Shown here: in pieces, positions 45,553-54,562 of the stretch
Numbering within the stretch: the first letter of the stretch is position 1
Layout of the letters: the number at the start of each line of letters is the position of its first letter
Program-made: the position numbers and the translations under genes
Notes under the pieces: model-generated
Told to the model about the DNA's origin: nothing
The model's input: the letters and a program-made list of their open reading frames with translations, nothing else
The model's database searches: none
Source: Pseudomonas putida
GTDB lineage: Bacteria; Pseudomonadota; Gammaproteobacteria; Pseudomonadales; Pseudomonadaceae
Assembly (NCBI RefSeq): GCF_028682175.1
Contig: NZ_JANHKS010000004.1
Span: forward strand, 124,001 to 188,000
DNA: 64,000 nucleotides
Direction: 5' to 3'

Positions 45553-47547
45553 ATGTCCCTACCCAAGCATCACCTGGAATTGCTCAGCCCTGCGCGCGAT
45601 GTAAGCATTGCTCGCGAGGCCATCCTGCATGGCGCCGACGCCATCTACATCGGCGGCCCAAGCTTCGGCGCACGCCATAACGCTGCCAACGAAGTCAGCG
45701 AGATCGCCGACCTGGTGGAGTTCGCCCGTCGCTACCATGCGCGGGTATTCACCACGATCAACACCATCCTGCACGACAACGAACTGGAGCCGGCGCGCAA
45801 GCTGATCCACCAGCTGTACGACGCAGGCGTCGACGCGCTGATCGTCCAGGACCTGGGCGTCATGGAACTGGACATCCCGCCGATCGAGCTGCATGCCAGC
45901 ACCCAGACCGACATCCGCACCCTGGAACGGGCCAAATTCCTCGATCAGGCAGGCTTCTCCCAACTGGTGCTGGCCCGTGAGCTGAACCTGCAGGAAATCC
46001 GTGCCATCGCCGACGAGACCGATGCCGCCATCGAGTTCTTCATCCACGGTGCGCTGTGCGTAGCCTTTTCCGGTCAGTGCAACATTTCCCACGCCCAGAC
46101 CGGCCGCAGCGCCAACCGTGGCGACTGCTCCCAGGCCTGCCGCCTGCCCTACACATTGAAAGATGATCAGGGCCGCGTAGTAGCCTTCGAGAAACACCTG
46201 CTGTCGATGAAAGACAACAACCAGAGCGCCAACATCCGCGCTCTGGTGGAAGCCGGCGTGCGCTCGTTCAAGATCGAGGGGCGTTACAAGGACATGGGCT
46301 ACGTGAAAAACATCACGGCCTACTATCGCCAGCGCCTGGACGACGTGCTCGAAGACCGCCCGGACCTGGCCCGCGCTTCCAGCGGCCGTACTGCGCATTT
46401 CTTCGTGCCGGACCCGGAAAAGACTTTCCACCGTGGCAGCACCGATTACTTCGTCACCGACCGCAAGATCGACATCGGCGCTTTCGACACCCCGACCTTC
46501 ACCGGCCTGCCGGTGGGTGTGGTGGAGAAAGTCGGCAAACGCGACCTGCAAGTGGTGACCCATGAACCGCTGTCCAACGGTGACGGCCTCAATGTGCAAA
46601 TCAAGCGCGAAGTCGTGGGTTTCCGCGCCAATATCGCCGAAGCCAAGGGCGAGTTCGAGGAAGATGGCGAGAAACGCTATCGCTATCGCGTCGAGCCCAA
46701 CGAGATGCCGGCCGACCTGTACAAGGTGCGCCCGAACCATCCACTGAGCCGCAACCTGGACCACAACTGGCAACAGGCGCTGCTCAAGACCTCCGCCGAA
46801 CGCCGCATTGGTCTGACCTGGCAGGCCACCTTGCGCGAAGAGCGCCTTGAGCTGGTGGCAACCAGTGAAGAAGGCATCAGTGCGAGCGTTGCTTTGGACG
46901 GCCCTTTTGGTCCGGCCAACAAACCTGAGCAGGCCCTTGAGCAATTGCGCGACCTGCTGGGTCAACTGGGCACAACCCAGTACCACGCCACTGACGTGAA
47001 GCTGGACGCCCCGCAGGCGTTCTTCATTCCGAACTCGCAACTCAAGGCCCTGCGCCGCGAGGTGATCGAGGCGCTGACGGCCGCCCGCGTCGCGGCCCAT
47101 CCGCGCGGCTCCCGCAAGGCCGAGACCAGCCCGCCGCCGGTGTACCCTGAGTCGCACCTGTCGTTCCTGGCCAACGTGTACAACCAGAAAGCGCGGGATT
47201 TCTATCACCGCCATGGCGTGCAGTTGATCGACGCCGCCTACGAGGCCCACGAGGAACCGGGCGAAGTGCCGGTGATGATTACCAAGCACTGCCTGCGCTT
47301 CTCGTTCAACCTGTGCCCGAAACAGGCCAAGGGCGTCACCGGCGTGCGCACCAAGGTTGCGCCGATGCAACTGGTGCATGGCGATGAAGTCTTGACCCTC
47401 AAGTTCGATTGCAAGCCGTGCGAGATGCACATCATCGGCAAGATGAAAGGCCACATCCTGCACTCGCCGCAACCGGGCAGTGCACCGGTGGTGGGTCACA
47501 TCAGCCCGGCGGATTTGCTCAAGACCATCCCCCGCGCACCGCATTGA
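45553..47547 (+). CDS. rlhA: 23S rRNA 5-hydroxycytidine C2501 synthase (U32 peptidase family)
   Basis: A 664-residue protein matching RlhA (YdcP), which hydroxylates C2501 of 23S rRNA. The U32 N-terminal part starts KHHLELLSPARDVSIAREAI, and the family core is FIHGALCVAFSGQCNISHAQTGRSANRGDCSQACRLPY (residues about 165-205). Four Cys are available for an Fe-S cluster. A second Cys set is near the C-terminus (KHCLRFSFNLCPKQ, DCKPCEMH). RlhA activity in E. coli depends on prephenate and iron. The gene is monocistronic between REP blocks. Confidence 0.9.
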   Translation: MSLPKHHLELLSPARDVSIAREAILHGADAIYIGGPSFGARHNAANEVSEIADLVEFARRYHARVFTTINTILHDNELEPARKLIHQLYDAGVDALIVQDLGVMELDIPPIELHASTQTDIRTLERAKFLDQAGFSQLVLARELNLQEIRAIADETDAAIEFFIHGALCVAFSGQCNISHAQTGRSANRGDCSQACRLPYTLKDDQGRVVAFEKHLLSMKDNNQSANIRALVEAGVRSFKIEGRYKDMGYVKNITAYYRQRLDDVLEDRPDLARASSGRTAHFFVPDPEKTFHRGSTDYFVTDRKIDIGAFDTPTFTGLPVGVVEKVGKRDLQVVTHEPLSNGDGLNVQIKREVVGFRANIAEAKGEFEEDGEKRYRYRVEPNEMPADLYKVRPNHPLSRNLDHNWQQALLKTSAERRIGLTWQATLREERLELVATSEEGISASVALDGPFGPANKPEQALEQLRDLLGQLGTTQYHATDVKLDAPQAFFIPNSQLKALRREVIEALTAARVAAHPRGSRKAETSPPPVYPESHLSFLANVYNQKARDFYHRHGVQLIDAAYEAHEEPGEVPVMITKHCLRFSFNLCPKQAKGVTGVRTKVAPMQLVHGDEVLTLKFDCKPCEMHIIGKMKGHILHSPQPGSAPVVGHISPADLLKTIPRAPH

Positions 47548-47562
47548 TGGGCTGACCTCTAC

Positions 47563-47858
47563 GTAGCAGCCGGGCTTGCCTGGGGCGTTCTCAAGATCGC
47601 CCCGCTGGCAAGCCGGACTGCTACGGTACTGTGGTAGACGCAAATCCCAAACACCGCAAAACCCGTAGCAGCCGGGCTTGCCCGCGGGACGATCTTGAGG
47701 ACGCCCCCGCCGGCAAGCCGTGCTGCTACGGGGTTGGGGGCGTTCTCAAGGTCATCTGCGCACCGCTTCCCGTAGGAGCGCGCTTGCCCGCGATGGCGTT
47801 ACACCTGACACCTCGATGATGCCTGCCACACCGCCGTCGCGGGCAAGCGCGCTCCTAC
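47563..47858. repeat. REP cluster, six units of three subtypes
   Basis: GTAGCAGCCGGGCTTGCC-type units pair with inverted copies at about 47563-47625 and 47666-47730. A GTAGGAGCGCGCTTGCCCGCGATGG pair is inverted at about 47773-47798 and 47833-47858. Together they fill the first 300 bases of the 552-base gap between rlhA and creatininase; the rest holds the creatininase promoter and operator-like sites. Confidence 0.85.
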
Positions 47859-47888
47859 ACGTTAACGGCCGGAATCCGGTTGTGCATA

Positions 47889-47899
47889 TCCGACCTGCA
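47889..47899 (+). promoter_or_regulatory. TCCGACCTGCA motif upstream of creatininase
   Basis: This 11-mer is one of four copies of the motif TYCGACCTGYA in the creatinine locus (others at 47978, 54429 and 55001). It lies 201 bases before the creatininase start. It is probably a site for the GATase-AraC regulator of the locus. Confidence 0.6.
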
Positions 47900-47977
47900 T
47901 TTTCCCCTCCCTGACTTCCCGCAACCGCCGTCTCGCCTGCGCTGTGGCGATTTTTCGCGACCATGGATATTGCCAAC

Positions 47978-47988
47978 TACAGGTCGGA
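47978..47988 (-). promoter_or_regulatory. Inverted TCCGACCTGTA motif upstream of creatininase
   Basis: On the minus strand it reads TTTCCGACCTGTAGTTG, close to the copies at 54427 and 54999. It faces the copy at 47889, 79 bases away, and lies 112 bases before the creatininase start. Confidence 0.6.
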
Positions 47989-48099
47989 AACAGACAACTG
48001 GGCGTCGTTTCGATCTGATCGAATCGCTCCATGCACAACCGGGTGTTTCGCACTGCGAATACCCCGGTTCTGACCCTGGAAAACGCCGAGGATGCTCCT

Positions 48100-48882
48100 G
48101 TGAAAGACAGCGTAATGATTGGAGAACTGACCTGGCCGGATTACGCACGGCGGGTCAAGAACGGCGGCCCGGTGTTCCTGCCGGTAGGCGCTCTGGAGCA
48201 GCATGGCCATCACATGTGCATGGAAGTGGACGTGCTGCTGCCCACCGCCATCTGCAAGGCGGTGGCGCAGAACGTAGACGGCCTGGTGTTGCCCGCCCTC
48301 GCCTACGGCTACAAATCCCAGCAGAAATCAGGCGGTGGCAATCACTTTCCCGGCACCACCAGCCTTGACGGTGCAACGCTCACCAGCACGGTGCAGGACA
48401 TCATCCGCGAACTCGCCCGCCATGGCGCGCGCAAGCTGGTGGTGATGAACGGGCACTTCGAGAATTCGATGTTCATCGTCGAGGGCATCGACCTGGCGCT
48501 GCGGGAGTTGCGCTACGCAGGCATCCACGACTTCCGGGTGGTGGTGCTCTCGTACTGGGATTTCGTCAACGACCCGCAGGTGATCCAGACCCTGTACCCC
48601 GAAGGATTCCTCGGCTGGGACATCGAGCATGGCGGGGTCTTCGAAACCTCGCTGATGCTTGCCCTGCACCCGGACAAGGTCGACCTGAGCCGCGCCGTCG
48701 ATCACCCACCCGCCAAGTTTCCACCCTATGACGTGTTCCCCGTCATCCCCGAGCGCACCCCGGCCTGCGGCACCCTGTCCTCGCCCAAGGGCTCCAGCCG
48801 CGAGAAAGGCGAGCTGATCCTGCAGGTCTGTGTGCAAGGCATCAGCGGCGCGGTGCGCGAAGCCTTCAACCTTGAGCGGTAA
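48100..48882 (+). CDS. crnA: Creatininase (creatinine amidohydrolase)
   Basis: A 260-residue metal enzyme that interconverts creatinine and creatine. The metal ligands are seen as Glu33 and His35 (GALEQHGHH), Asp44 (EVDVLLP), then His119 and Glu121 (NGHFEN), matching P. putida creatininase. Further identity is YGYKSQQKSGGGNHFPGTTS and DIEHGGVFETSLMLAL. I chose the GTG at 48100, which gives the VKDSVMIGELTW start equivalent to the known enzyme. It has GAGGA seven bases upstream; an upstream ATG at 48031 would add 23 residues. Confidence 0.93.
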   Translation: MKDSVMIGELTWPDYARRVKNGGPVFLPVGALEQHGHHMCMEVDVLLPTAICKAVAQNVDGLVLPALAYGYKSQQKSGGGNHFPGTTSLDGATLTSTVQDIIRELARHGARKLVVMNGHFENSMFIVEGIDLALRELRYAGIHDFRVVVLSYWDFVNDPQVIQTLYPEGFLGWDIEHGGVFETSLMLALHPDKVDLSRAVDHPPAKFPPYDVFPVIPERTPACGTLSSPKGSSREKGELILQVCVQGISGAVREAFNLER

Positions 48883-48964
48883 ACCCCGCCATCGAACATG
48901 ACTCCCCAGCGTCACGGTCCAGCGACATCAAAACGGCTCCACAACAATAAAAAGGGTCACTCTC

Positions 48965-50341
48965 ATGTCCAGCTCAAGTCTCTCCCCAGGCCTCAAGCAG
49001 CGCCACGTCACCATGCTGTCCATCGCCGGCGCCATCGGTGCCGGCTTGTTCATCGGCTCCGGCCACGCCATCGCGGCGGCAGGGCCGGCTGCGATCATCG
49101 CGTACATCCTGTCCGGCACCCTGGTGGTGCTGGTGATGCGCATGCTCGGCGAAATGGCCGTGGCCTCACCCGATACCGGCTCGTTCTCGACCTACGCCGA
49201 ACGGGCGATGGGACGCACGGCAGGTTTCACCATCGGCTGGCTGTACTGGTGGTTCTGGGTGCTGGTGATTCCCATCGAAGCCATCGCCGCCGCCGCGATC
49301 CTGCATGCGTGGTTTCCCGCCGTGCAAACCTGGGAATTCGCCCTGGCCGTGACGGGCCTGCTGACCCTGACCAACCTGTTCAGCGTGGCCCGTTACGGCG
49401 AGTTCGAGTTCTGGTTCGCCATGCTCAAGGTTATTGCGGTGTTGGGCTTCATCGCCTTGGGTGCGCTGGCGTTGGCGGGCGGCTTGCCCAATACAAAGGT
49501 CAGCGGCGTGCTGACCCTGAGCCGCGAGTTCGGCGGCTTCATGCCCAACGGAATGACCGCAGTGGTCGGTGCCATGCTGACCACCGTGTTCAGCTTCATG
49601 GGCACCGAAATCGTCACCATCGCCGCTGCTGAATCGAAAAACCCGTCGAAACAGATCACCCGCGCGACCAACTCGGTGGTGTGGCGGATGGGGATTTTCT
49701 ACATTGTCTCGGTGTTCCTGATCGTGTCGATCGTGCCCTGGAACGACCCGATGCTGACCCAGGTGGGCTCCTATCAGCGCGCCCTGGAGCTGATGAACAT
49801 TCCCTACGCTAAGCTGATCGTCGATATCGTGGTGCTGATCGCCGTGGCCAGTTGCCTGAACTCGGCCATCTACACCGCCTCGCGCATGGTCTACTCGCTG
49901 GGCAAACGCGGCGACGGCCCGCGCTTCCTGCAGAAGACCAACGCCAGCGGCGTGCCCTGCATCGCGGTGCTGGCCAGTACGGCAGTGGGCTTTTTGACCA
50001 CGGCTTTGAACTACTTCGCCCCCGAGCAGGTGTTCTCCTTCCTGCTGGCCAGCTCCGGCGCCGTGGCGCTGCTGGTGTACCTGGCCATCGCCCTCTCGCA
50101 GCTGGTGTTGCGCAAGCGCATGCAGGCCAGCGGCGAACCCATCGCCTTCGGCATGTGGCTGTTCCCGTGGCTCAGCTACGCCGTGATCCTGTCGATCCTG
50201 AGCATTCTGCTGGTGATGCTGGTACTGCCTGAACACCGCATGGAAGTCGTCGCTACTGGCGGGCTGGCCCTGTCGATCATCTGCATGAGCGCGATCTTTT
50301 CCGGCAGGCGGCAGGCCGTCCAGCACACCAAACCCGTCTAG
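48965..50341 (+). CDS. Amino acid permease (AAT/GABA-permease type), probable creatine or creatinine transporter
   Basis: A 458-residue APC-family protein with 12 hydrophobic segments. The signature MLSIAGAIGAGLFIGSGHAI is in helix 1 and FSFMGTEIVTIAAAESKNPSK is in the family's helix 6 region. Relatives import GABA, proline or aromatic amino acids with protons. It is 82 bases after creatininase in the same direction and ends at a strong terminator, so creatinine, creatine or sarcosine uptake is likely. The substrate is inferred only from its position. Confidence 0.85.
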   Translation: MSSSSLSPGLKQRHVTMLSIAGAIGAGLFIGSGHAIAAAGPAAIIAYILSGTLVVLVMRMLGEMAVASPDTGSFSTYAERAMGRTAGFTIGWLYWWFWVLVIPIEAIAAAAILHAWFPAVQTWEFALAVTGLLTLTNLFSVARYGEFEFWFAMLKVIAVLGFIALGALALAGGLPNTKVSGVLTLSREFGGFMPNGMTAVVGAMLTTVFSFMGTEIVTIAAAESKNPSKQITRATNSVVWRMGIFYIVSVFLIVSIVPWNDPMLTQVGSYQRALELMNIPYAKLIVDIVVLIAVASCLNSAIYTASRMVYSLGKRGDGPRFLQKTNASGVPCIAVLASTAVGFLTTALNYFAPEQVFSFLLASSGAVALLVYLAIALSQLVLRKRMQASGEPIAFGMWLFPWLSYAVILSILSILLVMLVLPEHRMEVVATGGLALSIICMSAIFSGRRQAVQHTKPV

Positions 50342-50389
50342 AACCACCAGGGTCACGCAGTTGCAGTTTTTTTAACGGTTCACCTCTTT

Positions 50390-50427
50390 CCGGCCGCTCT
50401 TGACCACAGAGCGGGCCGGTTTTTTTG
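50390..50427 (+). terminator. Rho-independent terminator after the permease gene
   Basis: CCGGCCGCTC pairs with GAGCGGGCCGG around a 9-base loop and is followed by eight T (50420-50427, one interruption afterwards). It is a strong end for the creatininase-permease transcript. Confidence 0.88.
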
Positions 50428-50548
50428 TTTTTCAAAGCCAATGCCTGTCCATGCCGGCCTGGGTGTAAGATCCGCCCAGACTCCCCGACCCGCAGGCATT
50501 GCCCCAAGACGCATCGTGCGTCGTTGTAGTCGTTGAGGAGTGAGAGAG

Positions 50549-51598
50549 ATGGCGGAGCTGGAAATGCTGAAAGTCGAGATGCCACAACACCTTACGCCAG
50601 GGGATGACGAAACTGTCCTGGCCCCGGCGCTCAACCCCAAAGCCAAGGTCATCGGGTTTCTGGTCATCCCCAATTTCACCACCATCGGTTTTGCCTCGGC
50701 GGTGGAAACCCTGCGCATGGCCAACCTCGCTGCGCGCAAGACGCTGTATCAGACCCTTATCATCGCCGCCGACATGGAGCCGGTGAGCGCCAGCAACGGC
50801 ATGCGCGTGCTGCCTGATTACTGCATTGCCACCGCGCCCAGGCTGGACGTGCTGTTCGTGGTCGGTTCCAACCCCATCGTCTCCGATCACAGCACCCGCC
50901 CCCTGCTCAACTGGCTGCGCAAGCTGGCCCACGATCAGGTGCCGCTGGGCGGGATATGCACCGGCAGCCACCTGCTGGCCCGCGCCGACCTGCTCAAGGG
51001 CTATCGCTGCACCATTCACTGGGAAGACATCGAGGCGCTCAAGGAGCGGTTTCCGGGGATCATCATTTCCAATCAGCTGTTCGAGCTGGACCGCGATCGC
51101 TACACCTGTTCCGGGGGCGTGGCGTCCATGGACATGACCCTGCAGCTGATCGCTCGCCAGCCAGGCGGGCGCGACATTGCCGCCCATGCCGCCGAGCTGC
51201 TGTTGTGTGACCGGGTGCGCGGCGCCCAGGAACGCCAGCGTGTGCCGCTGCGGCAAAAGCTTGGGACATCGCAGCCCAAACTCAGCCAGATCGTCGCGAT
51301 CATGGAGGCCAACCTCGAAGAACCGGTGGGCCTCGAGGAACTGGCGAGCCTCAACGAGGTGTCGGTGCGCCAACTGGAGCGCCTGTTCCACAAGCACCTG
51401 CAACGCACGCCGAGCCAGTACTATCTGGAACTGCGCCTGTCACGGGCACGGCAGCTGCTGTTGCGCAGCGAATCCCAGGTGCGGGACATCGCCCTGGCCT
51501 GCGGCTTTGTCTCCCCCGCGCACTTCTCCAAATGCTACAGCCGCTTCTTCGGCGTATCGCCCATGGGCGAGCGCAAGCAGGTTGCGTCGCTGCACTGA
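50549..51598 (+). CDS. GATase1-like (GlxA/GbdR-type) AraC-family regulator
   Basis: A 349-residue regulator with an N-terminal DJ-1/PfpI-like domain (KVIGFLVIPNFTTIGFASAVETLRMANL, then PLGGICTGSHLLARADLL) and a C-terminal AraC HTH (VGLEELASLNEVSVRQLERLF, VRDIALACGFVSPAHFSKCY). Relatives in Pseudomonas (GbdR, SouR, CdhR) sense glycine betaine, sarcosine or carnitine. Between the creatininase and creatinase genes it is the natural activator of this locus, sensing creatine or sarcosine. The ATG at 50549 has GAGGAG eight bases upstream; a GTG at 50540 is a weaker alternative. Confidence 0.87.
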   Translation: MAELEMLKVEMPQHLTPGDDETVLAPALNPKAKVIGFLVIPNFTTIGFASAVETLRMANLAARKTLYQTLIIAADMEPVSASNGMRVLPDYCIATAPRLDVLFVVGSNPIVSDHSTRPLLNWLRKLAHDQVPLGGICTGSHLLARADLLKGYRCTIHWEDIEALKERFPGIIISNQLFELDRDRYTCSGGVASMDMTLQLIARQPGGRDIAAHAAELLLCDRVRGAQERQRVPLRQKLGTSQPKLSQIVAIMEANLEEPVGLEELASLNEVSVRQLERLFHKHLQRTPSQYYLELRLSRARQLLLRSESQVRDIALACGFVSPAHFSKCYSRFFGVSPMGERKQVASLH

Positions 51599-51610
51599 CG
51601 GCAGATGCAA

Positions 51611-51635
51611 CGAGGCCGGCAATGCGCCGGCCTCG
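51611..51635. terminator. Hairpin between convergent regulator and transporter genes
   Basis: A perfect 10-bp stem, CGAGGCCGGC-N5-GCCGGCCTCG, lies 13 bases after the regulator stop and is followed by ATCAATGCCTTTT. It can serve the regulator transcript and, by symmetry, the convergent MFS transcript. Confidence 0.75.
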
Positions 51636-51661
51636 ATCAATGCCTTTTCAGTCTGACCATT

Positions 51662-53002
51662 TCAATCCTGCAACGCCTTGTGCGCTGTTTCGCGGCTGAG
51701 CAGCATCGCGACCAGCGCCACCAACGCTGCCGCCAGCAGATACCAGGCCGGCGCCATCTTGTTGCCCGTCAACTGGATCAACCAGGTCGCAATGAACGGC
51801 GCGGTACCGCCAAACAGCGCGTTGGCCAGGTTGAAGCTGAAGGCGAAACCGCTGAAGCGCACGCGGGTCGGGAAGATTTCCGCCAGAAAGCACGGCAGCG
51901 TGCCGTCATTCATCGCCAGCATGGCGCCGAAGATGAGCTGGATCGCCAGAATCATCAGCAACGGCTGGTGATCGAGCATGCCGAACAGCGGCAACGTCAG
52001 CCCCAGAAAGAGCACCGAAGCGATCAACAGCATGGTCTTGCGGCCGAACCGGTCCGACAGCGTGCCCATCAGGAAGATCAGGCCGATGTAGGTGGCCAGC
52101 GACACGGTCGAAGCCAGGAACGAGTCGCCCTCGCTCATGCCCATTTCGCTGGACAGGTAGGTCGGCATGTAGCTGAGCAGCAGGTAGAACGCCACGGCGT
52201 TCAGGCAGGTGACGCCGATACCGATCAGTACGCTGCGCCGATGCACGGTGAGCAGTTCTCGCACCGGCGCCTGCTGGCCGCCTTCCTTTTCTTCCAGGCG
52301 TTTCTCCATCTCCAGGAACTTGGGTGTGTCCTGCAGGCTCATGCGGATGTAACGGCCCACCAGGCCAAACGGCGCGGCCAGCAGGAATGGCAGACGCCAG
52401 CCCCAACTGTGCAGGTCCTCGACGGTGAGCCAGGCATGCAGGCCCGCCACGAACAGCGCACCGAACAACAGCCCCGCCGCCGTGCTGGCAGGCACGATGC
52501 TGGTGAACAGCCCGCGCTTGCCGGGCGGTGCGTACTCGGCCAGGAAGGCCGCAGCGCCTGCGTATTCACCCGATGCCGAAAAACCCTGGAACAGCCGGAT
52601 CAGCAACAGCAATGCCGGCGCCCACAGGCCGATGTGGTTGTAGGTGGGCAGGATGCCGATGCAGAAGGTCGACACCGACATGATCAGGATCGACCAGGAC
52701 AGCGCGCTGCGCCGCCCGTATTTATCACCGAAGTGGCCCCAGATCAGCCCGCCCACTGGGCGGACGATGAACGACAGAGCGAACACCGCGAAGGTCGCCA
52801 GCAGCCCCGTGGCCTTGTCAGCCTGGGGGAAGAACGTCAGGGCGATGACAGTCGCCAGATAGCCATAGGCTGCGTAGTCGAACCACTCGACGAAGTTGCC
52901 CATGAAACTGGCGCCCGCCGCACGTCTAAGCGCCTTGCGCTCGGCACTTTGCTCGCGTTGGGCATCGACTGGAGATTGCATGCTTGCACTTGGAATGGTC
53001 AT
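51662..53002 (-). CDS. MHS-family MFS symporter, probable uptake system of the creatinine locus
   Basis: A 446-residue inner-membrane protein with 12 helices. The MHS marks are GNFVEWFDYAAYGYLATVIAL in helix 1, GHFGDKYGRRSALSWSIL at the 2/3 loop and a helix 8/9 loop GTLSDRFGRKTML. Relatives (ProP, KgtP, ShiA) import compatible solutes and organic acids with protons. It lies downstream of creatinase in the same direction, with a terminator between them, so it has its own promoter. Creatine or creatinine import is possible; the substrate is not shown. Confidence 0.84.
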   Translation of the reverse strand: MTIPSASMQSPVDAQREQSAERKALRRAAGASFMGNFVEWFDYAAYGYLATVIALTFFPQADKATGLLATFAVFALSFIVRPVGGLIWGHFGDKYGRRSALSWSILIMSVSTFCIGILPTYNHIGLWAPALLLLIRLFQGFSASGEYAGAAAFLAEYAPPGKRGLFTSIVPASTAAGLLFGALFVAGLHAWLTVEDLHSWGWRLPFLLAAPFGLVGRYIRMSLQDTPKFLEMEKRLEEKEGGQQAPVRELLTVHRRSVLIGIGVTCLNAVAFYLLLSYMPTYLSSEMGMSEGDSFLASTVSLATYIGLIFLMGTLSDRFGRKTMLLIASVLFLGLTLPLFGMLDHQPLLMILAIQLIFGAMLAMNDGTLPCFLAEIFPTRVRFSGFAFSFNLANALFGGTAPFIATWLIQLTGNKMAPAWYLLAAALVALVAMLLSRETAHKALQD

Positions 53003-53083
53003 GACGGATACCCTCTATTGTTGTACTTGGCAGGGCGAAAAGTCAGGAAGTGCTGCGCGTCTGGGCACGCATGCACTTGAAGG

Positions 53084-53115
53084 CAAAACAAAACGCCGCA
53101 CGGGAAAGTGCGGCG
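53084..53115 (-). terminator. Rho-independent terminator after creatinase
   Basis: On the minus strand CGCCGCAC pairs with GTGCGGCG around a 6-base loop and is followed by TTTTGTTTTG. It ends the creatinase transcript 8 bases past its stop. Confidence 0.88.
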
Positions 53116-53122
53116 TGACAGC

Positions 53123-54334
53123 TTATTTCTTGATGATGTTGTGTTCCGGGCCATACGGGAACTTGGTGATGTTCTCCCCGCCGTGCTCGTTGACGATCAG
53201 GATGTCGTGCTCACGGTACCCGCCAGCGCCCGGCAGGCCTTCAGGCAGCATGATCATCGGCTCGATGGACACCACCATGCCCGGCTCCAGCACCGTGTCG
53301 ATGTCTTCGCGCAGCTCAAGCCCCGCCTCGCGGCCATAGTAATGGCTCAGGGTGCCGAACGAGTGGCCGTAGCCGAAGGTGCGGTACTGCAGCAGGTCAT
53401 GCGCCATGAAGATCTCATTCAACTCTGCCGCGATGTCGCAGCAACGCATGCCCGGCTTGATGAGTTTCAGGCCCGCCTCGTGCACCTTGACGTTGACTTC
53501 CCACAGGCGCAGATGGTCGTCGGAGCAGTGATCCAGGAACAGCGTGCGCTCCAGCGCCGTGTAATAACCGGCAATCATTGGGAAGCAGTTCAGACTCAGG
53601 ATGTCACCCTTGTTGACCTTGCGCGACGTCACCGGGTTGTGCGCACCGTCGGTGTTGATGCCTGACTGGAACCAGGTCCAGGTGTCCATCAACTCGGAAT
53701 CGGGGAAAGTACGGGCGATTTCGCGCACCATGGCCTGGGTCGCGTGCAGTGCCACTTCATATTCCGGGACCTGGTCGCGCAGCGCTTCGACGATGGCCGC
53801 ACCGCCGACATCGGCAATCCGTGCGCCCTGGCGAATGACCGCATGTTCTTCAGCAGACTTGATCATGCGCATGCGCATGCACGGCGCGCCGATATCCACC
53901 AGTTCGGCCTGCGGATAGCGGGCGGCGAGCTTGTCGCGGTTGAGCAGGTTCAGGTGGTCGAACTCCACGCCGATGCGTCCGGCCTTGGGCAGCGCCTGCT
54001 GGATGGCGACGAAGTAGTTGTCGCGCTGCCAGTCGGTGTAGACGATGTTTTCGGTGCCAACCGTGCGGCGCCATGGCTGGCCACCGTCGATATTGGCGCT
54101 GATCGTCACCACGCTGTCCTGGGTCACGACCAGGGCATAAGGCCGGCCGAACGAGCAATACAGGAAATCGCTGTAGTAGTTGACGTTGTGGTACGAGGTG
54201 AATACCGCAGCGTCGATGTCGTTCTGCGCCAGATAGCCGCGCAGTTTGGCCTGGCGATTGGCGTATTCCTGCGCCGAGAACGTGGGTGCGACTTTTTCGC
54301 CGTTCTTGATCTGGATGGTCTTCGGCATTTGCAT
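53123..54334 (-). CDS. Creatinase (creatine amidinohydrolase)
   Basis: A 403-residue enzyme with the pita-bread fold that hydrolyses creatine to sarcosine and urea. Its length, its start MQMPKTIQIKNGEKV and the stretch WFQSGINTDGAHNPVTSRKVNKGD, with catalytic His232, match P. putida creatinase (EC 3.5.3.3) along the whole protein. The metal ligands of related aminopeptidases are absent, as usual. The regulator-type motif TCCGACCTGCA lies about 95 bases upstream. No sarcosine oxidase or urease genes are in the window, so its products are handled elsewhere. Confidence 0.95.
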   Translation of the reverse strand: MQMPKTIQIKNGEKVAPTFSAQEYANRQAKLRGYLAQNDIDAAVFTSYHNVNYYSDFLYCSFGRPYALVVTQDSVVTISANIDGGQPWRRTVGTENIVYTDWQRDNYFVAIQQALPKAGRIGVEFDHLNLLNRDKLAARYPQAELVDIGAPCMRMRMIKSAEEHAVIRQGARIADVGGAAIVEALRDQVPEYEVALHATQAMVREIARTFPDSELMDTWTWFQSGINTDGAHNPVTSRKVNKGDILSLNCFPMIAGYYTALERTLFLDHCSDDHLRLWEVNVKVHEAGLKLIKPGMRCCDIAAELNEIFMAHDLLQYRTFGYGHSFGTLSHYYGREAGLELREDIDTVLEPGMVVSIEPMIMLPEGLPGAGGYREHDILIVNEHGGENITKFPYGPEHNIIKK

Positions 54335-54426
54335 GACTTCTATCCTTCAGTGATTGACCGGAGCGCGCCAGTTGATCGGGCCGCTGGAGACCATTCGAAC
54401 AGAAGGCCCTGGGGCTTTTTTGCGCG

Positions 54427-54443
54427 AATCCGACCTGCAATTG
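54427..54443 (+). promoter_or_regulatory. AATCCGACCTGCAATTG motif upstream of creatinase
   Basis: This 17-mer differs by two bases from the copy at 54999-55015 and shares its 11-base core with the sites upstream of creatininase. It is about 93 bases from the creatinase start, a normal distance for an AraC-type activator site. Confidence 0.65.
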
Positions 54444-54480
54444 ACTGGATCCGCTGCGCCGCCCGTCTCCTTGTCGATGC

Positions 54481-54553
54481 CCCACGCACATAGCACGATG
54501 CCCCGGTCGGCGGAACAGACCGCGAGCCGGGGCATCGTGCTTGTGTGCGTGGG
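54481..54553. repeat. Long 26-bp inverted repeat upstream of creatinase
   Basis: CCCACGCACATAGCACGATG plus CCCCGG (54481-54506) pairs with 54527-54553, with a single one-base bulge, around a 20-base loop that can itself partly pair. It lies between the truncated regulator stop and the creatinase operator. No T-run follows on either strand. It may be a terminator or stabiliser for the truncated gene, or a relic of an inserted element. Confidence 0.75.
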
Positions 54554-54562
54554 CGAAGCGTT

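Noticed and set aside
45559..47643. A 694-residue open frame antisense to rlhA
   Set aside because: Long antisense frames are common in GC-rich coding DNA. The product has no recognisable domain, while the plus strand encodes a full RlhA.
47563..47858. Possible CRISPR array from regularly repeated 25-30-base units
   Set aside because: The units alternate in orientation, spacers differ widely in length and no cas gene is near. They are REP elements.
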